Numbered from the stretch's first letter, positions 1 through 6,888 are shown. The stretch: 15,321 bases of DNA from Pseudomonadota bacterium (GCA_021823875.1 JAKAMD010000038.1:1-15321); one strand, 5' to 3'. The notes: generated by a model not told the origin, from the sequence alone. Program-made: numbers and translations.

Positions 1-1
1 G

Positions 2-958
2 ACCGGCGGCGCCTGGGTGCTCTATTTCGCCGACGCGCCCACCCTGGTGAAGGATCTCGCGACCTTCCAGGCGCCCTTCCTGGCCTATGCCTGGATCGGC
101 ATCCTCACCTTCACCACCTACACGCTGGCCGGCCACATGCGCGAGCAGGTCTGCGTCTATATGTGCCCGTGGCCGCGCATCCAGGCCGCGCTCACCGACG
201 AATACGCGCTCAACGTCACCTATCGCTATGACCGCGGCGAGCCGCGCTGCTCCGCCAGCAAGGCCAAACAGTTGCGCGCGCAGGGCCAGCCGGCCGGCGA
301 TTGCGTCAACTGCAAGCAGTGCGTTCACGTCTGCCCGACCGGCGTCGACATCCGTGAGGGCGCCGATGTCGCCTGCATCCAGTGCGGCCTGTGTATCGAC
401 GCCTGCAACGCCATGATGGCCAAGCTTGGTCGTCCGCCCGGACTGATCGCTTACGATACCGACGTCAACATCAAGCGTCGGCAGGAGGGCAAGGCGCCCT
501 TCACCAAACTCGTGCGCGGCCGCACCATGCTCTATCTGGGGCTGATCGTGGTGATCGGCGCCATCATGCTCTATTCGCTCGCCACCCGCCACGATCTCGC
601 GCTCGCCGTGATCCACGACCGCAATCCGCTGGCGGTGATGCTCAAGGACGGCTCGGTGCGCAATGGCTACACGTTGCGCATCATCAACAAGCGCCTGCAG
701 GCGCGCGAATTTTTGCTCAGCATCGACGGCCCGCCCGGCACCAAGCTCGCCGTCTTCGGCATCGACCCGCGCGCCGACGGCCGCCCGGTGGTCAAGGTTG
801 GGCCTGACCAGACGCGCGAACTGCGCGCCACCGTCACCCACAAGGGCCCTGAAAAACTCTACATGGCGCCGATCACCTTCTATGCCACCGATACCGCCTC
901 GGGTGACCGCACCGCGGCGGAGGATCATTTCCACGGCCTGGAGGAGCATCCGCAATGA
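2..958 (+). CDS. ccoG: CcoG/FixG, cbb3 oxidase assembly Fe-S protein (5' end missing)
   Basis: CcoG is an inner-membrane ferredoxin-like protein needed to build cbb3-type cytochrome c oxidase; family members act as cupric reductases that supply Cu(I) for the CcoN copper site. The reading frame is open from base 2, so the start and the first membrane segments lie outside the window; the GTG at base 17 is an internal valine, not a start. Visible are a membrane segment near bases 60-130, a conserved MCPWPRIQ block near 160-185, two 4Fe-4S motifs (CVNCKQCVHVCP, about 302-337, and CIQCGLCIDAC, about 374-406), a further membrane segment near 524-580, and a C-terminal Ig-like periplasmic domain to base 955. 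The stop overlaps the ccoH start as ATGA, so the two are translationally coupled. Identification is firm. Confidence 0.95.
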   Translation, partial: TGGAWVLYFADAPTLVKDLATFQAPFLAYAWIGILTFTTYTLAGHMREQVCVYMCPWPRIQAALTDEYALNVTYRYDRGEPRCSASKAKQLRAQGQPAGDCVNCKQCVHVCPTGVDIREGADVACIQCGLCIDACNAMMAKLGRPPGLIAYDTDVNIKRRQEGKAPFTKLVRGRTMLYLGLIVVIGAIMLYSLATRHDLALAVIHDRNPLAVMLKDGSVRNGYTLRIINKRLQAREFLLSIDGPPGTKLAVFGIDPRADGRPVVKVGPDQTRELRATVTHKGPEKLYMAPITFYATDTASGDRTAAEDHFHGLEEHPQ

Positions 959-1452
959 CGCCGATTGCCCGCAGCCCGCGCCCATTGACCGGCCGCAAGG
1001 TCCTGTTCTGGCTGGTGGGATTCTTCGCCGCGATTTTCGTGGTGAACGCCGTGATGGTGCGAGCCGCAATATCGACTTTCGGCGGCGTCGATACGCCCAG
1101 CTCCTACAAGGCCGGCCTCATGTTCGAGAGCGAGGTGGCGCGCGCCGATCGCCAGGAGGCGTTGCACTGGCAGGTTGACGGCAAGCTCAAGCGCGACGGC
1201 GCCGGCGAGGCGGTGCTCGACATCAGCGTGCGCGATGCGCAAGGCCAGCCGGTCACCGGGCTCACCGCCGATGCGCGGCTCACGCATCCGGCCGACGAGC
1301 GGCTCGATCACGTCATCCCGATTGCGGCCAACGGCGCCGGCATGTTCCATGGCGAGAGCAAAGCTATGCCAGGCCAGTGGGACCTGGTCGTCGATTTTTA
1401 CCGCGGCAAGGACCGCATGTTCCGGTCGCGCAGCCGCGTGACGTTGCGGTGA
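955..1452 (+). CDS. ccoH: CcoH/FixH, cbb3 oxidase assembly protein
   Basis: This 165-residue protein has the FixH/CcoH layout: a short cytoplasmic N-terminus, one membrane helix (about residues 17-36, LFWLVGFFAAIFVVNAVMV), then a periplasmic domain of about 125 residues starting with the family-like TFGGVDTPSSYKAGL (about 42-56). CcoH is a single-span protein that stays bound to the cbb3 oxidase and is needed for its assembly and stability. The ATG overlaps the stop of ccoG by four bases, which fixes the start. It is followed by 133 bases carrying a palindromic repeat pair before ccoI. The assignment rests on topology, the motif and its place between ccoG and ccoI. Confidence 0.92.
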   Translation: MTPIARSPRPLTGRKVLFWLVGFFAAIFVVNAVMVRAAISTFGGVDTPSSYKAGLMFESEVARADRQEALHWQVDGKLKRDGAGEAVLDISVRDAQGQPVTGLTADARLTHPADERLDHVIPIAANGAGMFHGESKAMPGQWDLVVDFYRGKDRMFRSRSRVTLR

Positions 1453-1463
1453 AACAATCTCCG

Positions 1464-1542
1464 TTCATCCCCGCGCGAGCGGGGATCCAGAGGAAAGAAG
1501 GCAGACGCTATCGATCTGGAATCCCGCATCGGCGGGAATGAG
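1464..1542. repeat. Inverted pair of dispersed palindromic repeats between ccoH and ccoI
   Basis: Two 27-base units, 1464-1490 and 1516-1542, lie in opposite orientation, separated by 25 bases. Each unit is itself a hairpin (for example ATCCCCGC-gcga-GCGGGGAT on the left; TCCCGC-atcg-GCGGGA on the right). Matched arm to arm, the units agree at about 19 of 27 positions. The core resembles the short repeat of the form CATTCCCGC...GCGGGAATCCAG that is scattered between genes in Hyphomicrobiales; that family link is from general knowledge. The right unit contains an in-frame ATG at 1538 that would add repeat-encoded residues to ccoI. Confidence 0.8.
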
Positions 1543-1585
1543 CGGAACGTGGGGCGGCCACGAAGACAGACTGTTCTCTAACGAG

Positions 1586-3808
1586 ATGAACGATACAAGC
1601 CTCGATATTTCGCATTACGCCAAGCCGGCCGGCGACGGCACGCTCGGCATGGATCTCGCCGTCGAGGGCGTGGCCTGCGGCGCCTGCATCAATCGCATCG
1701 AAAGCGCGATGAAGAATCTGCCGGGCGTCACCGAGGCCCGGCTCAATTTCACCAATCGCCGCCTGCACGTCGCCTGGTCCGACGGCGTGCTCGATCCGGC
1801 GCGCATCATCGAGACGCTGGAGGCCAACGGCTATCGCGGCCATCCCTTCGTGCCGCAACGCGCCGAGCAGGAAGAAGCCGCAGCCGCCCGCCGGCTCACC
1901 CGCTGCCTGGCGGTGGCGGGTTTCGCGGCCATGAACGTCATGCTGCTGTCGGTGTCGGTCTGGTCGGGCTCCGACATGACGCCGGAGACGCGCGACTTCT
2001 TCCACTGGGCCTCGGCGCTGATTGCGCTGCCGGCCGCCGCCTATGCCGGCCGGCCGTTCTTCACGAGCGCTTGGCGGGCGCTGCGCGCCAAGACGCTCAA
2101 CATGGACGTGCCGATCTCGCTTGGCGTCATCCTGGCGCTCGCCATGTCGGTGGTGGAGACCGCCCATCACGCCAAGGATGCCTATTACGACTCGGCGCTG
2201 ATGCTGTTGTTCTTCCTGCTGGTCGGGCGCGCGCTCGAGCATGCCATGCGGCGCAAGACGCGGGCGGTGGCCGGCAATCTGGCCGCGCTCAAGGCCGAGA
2301 CCGCGCACCGCTTCGACGGCGACGAGATCGTCAGCGTGCCGGTCGCCGCGCTCGGCGTCGGCGATCGCGTGCTGGTCAAGCCGGGCGAGCGGGTGCCGGC
2401 CGACGGCACCGTGATCGGCGGTGCCTCCGAGATCGACGAGAGTCTGATCACCGGCGAAACCGCGCGCCGCCGCACCGCCGCCGGCATGGCGGTTTATGCC
2501 GGCAGCCTCAATTACGCCGGCACGCTCACGCTGCGGGTGACTGCGACCGGCGACGGCACGCTGATCGACGAGATAGAGCGCTTGCTGGAGAAGGCCGCGA
2601 GCGCCAAGTCGCGCCGCATGCGGCTCGCCGATCGTGCCGCGCGCGTTTATGCGCCGCTGGTGCACACCGCCGCCGCACTCACCTTCCTCGGCTGGTTCCT
2701 GGCCGGCGCCTCACTGCACGATGCCATCGTCACTGCCATCGCGGTGCTGATCATCACCTGTCCCTGCGCGCTGGCGCTGGCGATCCCGGCCGTGCAGGTG
2801 GTGGCTTCCGGCGCGCTGTTCAAATCGGGCGTCATCCTCAATGCCGGCGATGCCATCGAACGGCTGGCCGAAATCGATACCGTGGTGTTCGACAAGACCG
2901 GCACGCTGACGCTGCCAGAGCCGCACGTGATCAATGCCGACGCACTCGATTCCGAATTGTTGCAGGCGGCGGCGCGGTTGGCGCTGTCTAGCCGGCATCC
3001 ATTGGCGGTGGCGCTGGCGCGCGAAGCGGCCACGCGCACGCCATTCGACTCCGTCGAGGAAGAACCGGGACAGGGCGTGCGCACCGTTATCGATGGCGTC
3101 GAGGCACGGCTCGGCAGCGCTGCCTTCTGTGGCCTTGCCGAAACGGCGCATGATACGGAGCATTCGACCATCTGCTTCGTGCACGGCAAGCAATCGGCGG
3201 TGATCGCCATCGCGCAGAAGCTGCGGCCGGATGCGGTCGAAGCGGTCAAGCGGCTGAGCGCGCTTGGGCTCGACCTGCGCATTCTCTCCGGCGACCGCGG
3301 CGAGGCGGTGGCGCCGGTCGCGCAGGCGCTCGGCATTGCCGGTTGGCAGGGCGGGCTGAAGCCGGCTGACAAGATCGCTCAGCTCGAAGCGCTCAAGCAG
3401 GCCGGCCGCCGTATTCTGATGGTCGGCGACGGCCTCAATGACGCGCCGGCGCTCGCTGCCGCGCATGTCTCGCTGTCGCCGATTGCGGCTGCCGACGTGA
3501 CACAGGCGCAGGCCGATGCGGTGTTCCTGGGCGAGCACCTGATGCCGGTCGTCGAGGCGATCGGCATTGCTCGCCGCGCGCGCCGGCTGATGACGCAGAA
3601 TCTGTGGGCGGCGGCGGTCTATAATGCGATTGCGGTGCCGGTCGCCATCGCCGGCCTGGTCACGCCATTGATCGCGGCGCTGGCCATGTCGGGCTCCTCG
3701 GTGACGGTGACGTTGAATGCGTTAAGGGCGGGGCGCATGACCCCGAAAAGTGGGAACCGGTTTTCGGACAAGGTCATGCGCGAAGAAAAAGGCAGGAACG
3801 GACGATAA
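1586..3808 (+). CDS. ccoI: CcoI/FixI, copper-exporting P1B-type ATPase for cbb3 oxidase
   Basis: CcoI moves copper across the inner membrane at the cost of ATP, for insertion into the cbb3 oxidase. From the ATG at 1586 the protein has 740 residues. It has one N-terminal heavy-metal domain with CxxC (CGAC, residues 31-34), eight expected membrane helices, the TGE dephosphorylation motif (289-291), the transmembrane copper motif CPC (392-394), the phosphorylated DKTGT (436-440), the HP motif (471-472), and GDGLND (614-619). An upstream in-frame ATG at 1538 lies inside a palindromic repeat, so I prefer 1586. The last 25 or so residues are odd: residues 716-733 are encoded by a different dispersed palindrome, giving a repeat-derived tail. 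The stop overlaps the ccoS start by one base (TAATG). Confidence 0.95.
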   Translation: MNDTSLDISHYAKPAGDGTLGMDLAVEGVACGACINRIESAMKNLPGVTEARLNFTNRRLHVAWSDGVLDPARIIETLEANGYRGHPFVPQRAEQEEAAAARRLTRCLAVAGFAAMNVMLLSVSVWSGSDMTPETRDFFHWASALIALPAAAYAGRPFFTSAWRALRAKTLNMDVPISLGVILALAMSVVETAHHAKDAYYDSALMLLFFLLVGRALEHAMRRKTRAVAGNLAALKAETAHRFDGDEIVSVPVAALGVGDRVLVKPGERVPADGTVIGGASEIDESLITGETARRRTAAGMAVYAGSLNYAGTLTLRVTATGDGTLIDEIERLLEKAASAKSRRMRLADRAARVYAPLVHTAAALTFLGWFLAGASLHDAIVTAIAVLIITCPCALALAIPAVQVVASGALFKSGVILNAGDAIERLAEIDTVVFDKTGTLTLPEPHVINADALDSELLQAAARLALSSRHPLAVALAREAATRTPFDSVEEEPGQGVRTVIDGVEARLGSAAFCGLAETAHDTEHSTICFVHGKQSAVIAIAQKLRPDAVEAVKRLSALGLDLRILSGDRGEAVAPVAQALGIAGWQGGLKPADKIAQLEALKQAGRRILMVGDGLNDAPALAAAHVSLSPIAAADVTQAQADAVFLGEHLMPVVEAIGIARRARRLMTQNLWAAAVYNAIAVPVAIAGLVTPLIAALAMSGSSVTVTLNALRAGRMTPKSGNRFSDKVMREEKGRNGR
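3733..3781. repeat. Dispersed imperfect palindrome inside the 3' end of ccoI
   Basis: This 49-base element has perfect outer arms GCGCATGACC and GGTCATGCGC and inner arms CCGAAAA and TTTTCGG around GTGGGAACC. It matches from memory a repeat common in Bradyrhizobium and relatives (containing GAAAAGTGGGAACCGGTTTTC). Here it lies in frame within ccoI and encodes residues of the form MTPKSGNRFSDKVM, ending 25 bases before the ccoS start. Sequence and symmetry are seen directly; the family link is recalled, not searched. Confidence 0.85.
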
Positions 3809-3972
3809 TGAACGTGCTCGTCTATCTGGTGCCAATGGCGGTCGGCCTGGGGCTGATCGGCTTGTTCGCCTTTCTGTGGGCGCTGCGCACCGGCCAGTAC
3901 GACGACGTCGAGGGCGCCGCCCTGCGCGTCTTGTCGGACGACGACATCGAGCCGCGGCCGGGCGAGAGCTGA
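3808..3972 (+). CDS. ccoS: CcoS/FixS, small cbb3 oxidase maturation protein
   Basis: This 54-residue protein begins MNVLVYLVPMAVGLGLIGLF, a single membrane helix (about residues 4-26), followed by the hallmark FLWALRTGQYDDVEGAA, and ends in an acidic tail. CcoS is required for putting cofactors (heme and copper) into cbb3 oxidase. Its length is normal for the family. The ATG overlaps the ccoI stop by one base, which implies translational coupling, and GGA sits six bases upstream of the start. It is the last gene of the operon and faces the convergent cupin gene 17 bases away. Confidence 0.95.
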   Translation: MNVLVYLVPMAVGLGLIGLFAFLWALRTGQYDDVEGAALRVLSDDDIEPRPGES

Positions 3973-3988
3973 GGCGGCAAAGTCCGCC
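3973..3988. terminator. Short hairpin in the ccoS/cupin convergent gap
   Basis: GGCGG and CCGCC form a five-base-pair stem with a six-base loop (CAAAGT), filling almost the whole 17-base gap between two convergent genes. There is no T tract on either side, so this may only be a weak bidirectional stop or a chance hairpin. Confidence 0.3.
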
Positions 3989-3989
3989 G

Positions 3990-4505
3990 TCACTCTTCCA
4001 GCGTTACCGTCTCGAAATCCGCGGGCAGCACGATCTCCAACAGTTCGCAATCGTCGGAATAGCCGCGCACGGTGTGCTTGATCTTCGGCGGCTGGATCCA
4101 GCAGGAGCCGGCGTGGAATGTGTGCATGCCTTCGCCCTCGAATTCGCTTTGGAACCAGCCCTTGAGCACATAGACCATCTGGAATTCGACGTCGTGGTAG
4201 TGCGGAATCGCCACCTCCGCGGCATTGAACGGCTTGGTCATGCGGATCACATGCGCCTGCACCATGCCGCCGGTCGCCGGCGCCAGCCCGAGATCACGAT
4301 AGGCCGAATAAGCCCGCAGCCCGGCGTCGAAATCCTCTTCGCGGTGATGGCTGACAGTAAACTTGTGCGGCGGCCTGGTTTTGCGGCGCGGCGTGGTGGC
4401 CGGCTTGGCCCGAGCTTTGGATTTCGCTGTCGTCGTGCGCTTGCTGCGCGTCTTGCGGAGCGCCGGTTTACGACTTGCCTGGACTTTCTTGCGTGCCTTG
4501 GCCAT
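3990..4505 (-). CDS. Cupin-domain protein with a lysine/arginine-rich N-terminal tail
   Basis: The 171-residue product has two parts. Residues 1-48 are low-complexity and very basic (20 of 48 are Lys or Arg, with Ala, Thr and Pro), like histone H1-type tails that bind nucleic acid. Residues about 50-171 form a single small cupin barrel. Cupin motif 1 is seen as PHYHDVEFQMVYVLKG (residues 101-116; His102 and His104, with Glu107 or Gln109 in the third ligand place), and motif 2 supplies His144 (GSCWIQPPKIKHTV). These residues suggest a bound metal ion. Substrate and reaction are unknown. A GGGAGG five bases upstream of the ATG fixes the start, so the tail should be translated. The gene is divergent from the DUF188 gene with 35 bases between them. 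Confidence 0.85.
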   Translation of the reverse strand: MAKARKKVQASRKPALRKTRSKRTTTAKSKARAKPATTPRRKTRPPHKFTVSHHREEDFDAGLRAYSAYRDLGLAPATGGMVQAHVIRMTKPFNAAEVAIPHYHDVEFQMVYVLKGWFQSEFEGEGMHTFHAGSCWIQPPKIKHTVRGYSDDCELLEIVLPADFETVTLEE

Positions 4506-4510
4506 TGATG

Positions 4511-4516
4511 CCTCCC
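4511..4516 (-). promoter_or_regulatory. Ribosome binding site of the cupin gene
   Basis: GGGAGG on the - strand lies five bases before the ATG at 4505. It is the strongest site near this gene and supports translation of the basic tail. Confidence 0.75.
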
Positions 4517-4540
4517 TTAGATGCAGCAGATTGGATCACG

Positions 4541-5041
4541 ATGGCCGAAGCCAGGGAAGGCCCGCGTCAGCCAGCGGAAATCCGCTTCTTCGTCGATGCC
4601 GACGCTTGTCCGGTCAAACCGGAGGTCTACCGGGTAGCGGAACGCTACGCCCTCAAGGTCTATGTGGTCGCCAATAGCTTCATGAACGTGCCGCGCAGCG
4701 ACTTGATCGAACGGGTGATCGTCGCCGCCGGGCCGGATGTGGCCGACGATTGGATTGTGGAACGCGCGGGCGAAAGCGACATCGTCGTCACCGCCGATGT
4801 TCCGCTGGCAGCGCGCTGCGTACGCAAGGGCGCGACGGTGATCGCCCCGACCGGCAAACCCTTTGACGACGATTCGATCGGCATAGCCTTGGCCACGCGC
4901 AACCTGCTGACCGATCTGCGCGCAGCGGGGGCGGCGACGCGCGGACCGCCGCCGCTCAGCCGGCAGGATTTGTCACGCTTTCTCTCGGCGCTCGATTTGG
5001 CGGTGACGCGGTTGCAGCGGAAGCTGGCGGCGCAGCCCTGA
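4541..5041 (+). CDS. DUF188 (YaiI/YqxD, UPF0178) family protein
   Basis: From the ATG at 4541 the protein has 166 residues and aligns by eye over its length with the E. coli YaiI family: FFVDADACPVK near the N-terminus (residues 16-26), a conserved AERY...VYVVAN block (33-45), VAAGPDVADDWIV (61-73) and TADVPLAARC (84-93). The conserved Asp residues and the fold make it a PIN-like protein and so perhaps a nuclease, but no activity is established for the family. An upstream in-frame codon at 4475 would overlap the divergent cupin gene and adds residues not seen in the family, so the later start is preferred; its ribosome binding site is weak. It converges on pyrE with a 21-base gap. Confidence 0.9.
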   Translation: MAEAREGPRQPAEIRFFVDADACPVKPEVYRVAERYALKVYVVANSFMNVPRSDLIERVIVAAGPDVADDWIVERAGESDIVVTADVPLAARCVRKGATVIAPTGKPFDDDSIGIALATRNLLTDLRAAGAATRGPPPLSRQDLSRFLSALDLAVTRLQRKLAAQP

Positions 5042-5062
5042 ATTGGGACGGCGGCCAGCCAT

Positions 5063-5752
5063 TCAATCCGCGACTTCCGCCACCCCGCCGTGCGCCTTCG
5101 ACCAGCCGGCCGGGTCGTGCATGAAGCTCTCGACTTCGGCCAGCAGCTTGGGATCGAACTTATTGCTCGCCTTGGCGACCGCCAGCACGTCCCACCAAGT
5201 GGTGAGGTAATGCAGCGTGACGCCGAGATCGGCCAGGATTTTGCGGCCTTCCGGATAGATGTCGTAGAAGAACAGCACCGTGCAGTGTTCGCAGATGCCG
5301 CCGGCCTCGCGCAGCGCCTTGACGAAATTCACCTTACTGCGGCCGTCGGTGGCGAGGTCCTCGACCAGTAGCACGCGCTGGCCCTCGTCGAGCTTGCCCT
5401 CGATCTGGGCGCCGCGGCCGAAGCCTTTGGCCTTCTTGCGCACATACTGCATCGGCAGGCCGAGCCGTTCCGCTACCCAGGCGGCGAAGGCGATGCCGGC
5501 GGTCTCGCCGCCCGCCACCGCATCGAGCGCGCCGTGGCCGATGTCGCGGTGGATGCCCGCGACGGTGAAATCCATCAGCATCGAGCGCGCTTCGGGGAAC
5601 GAGATCAGCCAGCGCGAGTCGTTATAGACCGGGCTCGCCCAGCCGCTGGTGAAGATGAACGGCTTGTCGGTCATGAAGCGCACCGCGCCGGTGTCGAGAT
5701 ACATGCGCGCGGTCAGCTCGGCGATGGTCTTCTTGTCGAGGAATTCGGCCAT
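5063..5752 (-). CDS. pyrE: Orotate phosphoribosyltransferase
   Basis: PyrE makes orotidine 5'-phosphate from orotate and phosphoribosyl pyrophosphate (PRPP) in cytoplasmic pyrimidine synthesis. The 229-residue protein shows the substrate segment TSGWASPVYND (residues 35-45), the flexible catalytic loop YVRKKAKGFGRG (103-114) and the PRPP-binding motif VLLVEDLATDGRSK (127-140). The frame stays open upstream to a TTG at 5875, but that extension is encoded by palindromic repeats and is not protein-like, so the start is taken as the ATG at 5752 (MAEFLDKK). It is the last of the - strand genes and lies 126 bases after a PuuE-like gene; I see no functional link to that gene beyond position. Confidence 0.95.
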   Translation of the reverse strand: MAEFLDKKTIAELTARMYLDTGAVRFMTDKPFIFTSGWASPVYNDSRWLISFPEARSMLMDFTVAGIHRDIGHGALDAVAGGETAGIAFAAWVAERLGLPMQYVRKKAKGFGRGAQIEGKLDEGQRVLLVEDLATDGRSKVNFVKALREAGGICEHCTVLFFYDIYPEGRKILADLGVTLHYLTTWWDVLAVAKASNKFDPKLLAEVESFMHDPAGWSKAHGGVAEVAD

Positions 5753-5767
5753 ATCTGGACTCTCAGT

Positions 5768-5850
5768 CGTCATGGCCGGGCTTGTCCCGGCCATCCACGC
5801 CTGGAATGTCCTAGAAGACGTGGATGCCCGGCACAAGGCCGGGCATGACG
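5768..5850. repeat. Inverted pair of palindromic repeats between pyrE and the PuuE-like gene
   Basis: Two 32-base units, 5768-5799 and 5819-5850, lie in opposite orientation around a 19-base spacer. Each begins or ends in CGTCATG / CATCCACG and contains a seven-base-pair stem with a five-base loop (left GGCCGGG-cttgt-CCCGGCC; right GCCCGGC-acaag-GCCGGGC). Arm to arm they match at 28 of 32 positions, and the four differences form two compensatory pairs. Such repeats, read as ...GLVPAIHAW or similar, are very common between genes in Bradyrhizobium-like genomes (recalled, not searched). They generate the false N-terminal extension of pyrE. Confidence 0.9.
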
Positions 5851-5878
5851 GATGGGGATAGCTTCGGGTCGCCAAAAA

Positions 5879-6790
5879 TCACGCCGGCTGCGGCACCGCC
5901 TTCATGTACCAGTCGGCGATCTGCGAGCCTGACCAGAACAAGACGTCCGGCTTCTTGCGGATCTTCTGGAAGATCTGCCGGAAATACTTGGCGCGGTGCG
6001 GGGCGCCCATGATGTAGGGGTGCACCGAGATCGCCATCACCCGGGCCGAGCCGAGCGCCTTGGCGTCCTTGTAGATCTGCTCGAACTGGTCCATCGCCCG
6101 CTCGTAGAACTCGTTCGCCTTGTGGTGCTGGATCAGCATCATGGCGACGTCGTTGCACTCCTGGGTGTAGGGGATGTTGAGGATCGGCTTATTGCGGGTC
6201 TTCAGCCATACCGGCTGATCGTCAAGCACCCAGTCAGCGACATAGTCATAGCCTTCCTCGGAGAGGATATCGGGTGTCTCCCAGGTTTCGGTCAGGCCGG
6301 GGCCGAGCCAGCCGCGCGGGCGCTTGCCGGTCGCCTTCTCCAGCACCGCGGCGCTTTTCTGGATGTCGGTGCGCTCGTTCTCCACCTTCTGCATATTGCG
6401 CTGGGTGAAGCCGTGGCCGATGAATTCCCACTTGCGCTCGACGCAGGCCTTGACCAGCTCGGGATAGGCTTCGACCGCGACGCCGTTGATGTTCATCACG
6501 CCCGGAATCTTGAACTCGTCATAGACCTGCAGCAGCCGCCAGAAGCCGACGCGGTTGCCGTATTCGTGCCAGCACCAGTTCGGGATGTCGGGCATCGGCG
6601 AGCCGCCGGCCGGCGGCGTCAGCACGGTGCGCGGCATGGTCTGGGTCGGGTCCCAGTCCTCCACATTGGTGATGGTCCACACCACCATGCGGGCGCCCTT
6701 GGGCAGCTTGAGCGGTTTGCGCTGGGTGATCGGCGAATAGGAGAGGCGGTCGTTCGGCAGCATGCCGACGGGCGGCTTGGGGAAGTTCAT
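5879..6790 (-). CDS. PuuE-like polysaccharide deacetylase superfamily protein, copy 1
   Basis: The 303-residue protein belongs to the carbohydrate esterase 4 / polysaccharide deacetylase superfamily, closest by motif to the PuuE-like branch, which includes metal-independent allantoinases. Seen directly: ITNVEDWD (residues 40-47) where classic members carry TFDDG; WCWHEYGNRVGFWR (72-85); WEFIGHGFTQ (121-130), which has HxxxQ instead of the metal-binding HxxxH; GKRPRGWLGPGLTET (155-169); DYVADWVLDDQP (182-193); and a C-terminal HPYIMGAPHR (257-266). No signal peptide is seen, so it is probably cytoplasmic. It matches copy 2 (11764-12642) block by block. A GAGGA lies 11 bases before the ATG. It follows the binding-protein gene after 138 bases with a strong hairpin. 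A hydrolase for a cyclic amide is a reasonable guess; the substrate is unknown. Confidence 0.85.
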   Translation of the reverse strand: MNFPKPPVGMLPNDRLSYSPITQRKPLKLPKGARMVVWTITNVEDWDPTQTMPRTVLTPPAGGSPMPDIPNWCWHEYGNRVGFWRLLQVYDEFKIPGVMNINGVAVEAYPELVKACVERKWEFIGHGFTQRNMQKVENERTDIQKSAAVLEKATGKRPRGWLGPGLTETWETPDILSEEGYDYVADWVLDDQPVWLKTRNKPILNIPYTQECNDVAMMLIQHHKANEFYERAMDQFEQIYKDAKALGSARVMAISVHPYIMGAPHRAKYFRQIFQKIRKKPDVLFWSGSQIADWYMKAVPQPA

Positions 6791-6825
6791 AATCGCGGCG
6801 TTCCTCGGTTATTGGTTTTTGGCGA

Positions 6826-6838
6826 TAATCGAAGATTA
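6826..6838. promoter_or_regulatory. Small palindrome upstream of PuuE-like copy 1
   Basis: TAATC-gaa-GATTA is a perfect five-base inverted repeat with a three-base spacer, 36-48 bases before the ATG at 6790, in an AT-richer patch. It could be an operator half-site pair or chance; no known consensus is matched. Confidence 0.25.
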
Positions 6839-6863
6839 GTTTTGCAGGTGCTTCCCATAAAGT

Positions 6864-6888
6864 ACAGGGCGGCTCATGGCCGCCCTGT
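6864..6888 (-). terminator. Strong hairpin after the binding-protein gene
   Basis: ACAGGGCGGC and GCCGCCCTGT form a perfect, GC-rich ten-base-pair stem with a five-base loop, 40 bases after the stop of the binding-protein gene. Downstream on the - strand is ACTTTATGG, which is not a proper T tract. It may be a partial terminator that lowers read-through into the PuuE-like gene, or a 3' hairpin that protects the binding-protein mRNA. Confidence 0.5.

Noticed and set aside
5768..5850. CRISPR-like array
   Set aside because: The units are in opposite orientation, only two in number, and palindromic; there are no regularly spaced direct repeats or cas genes.
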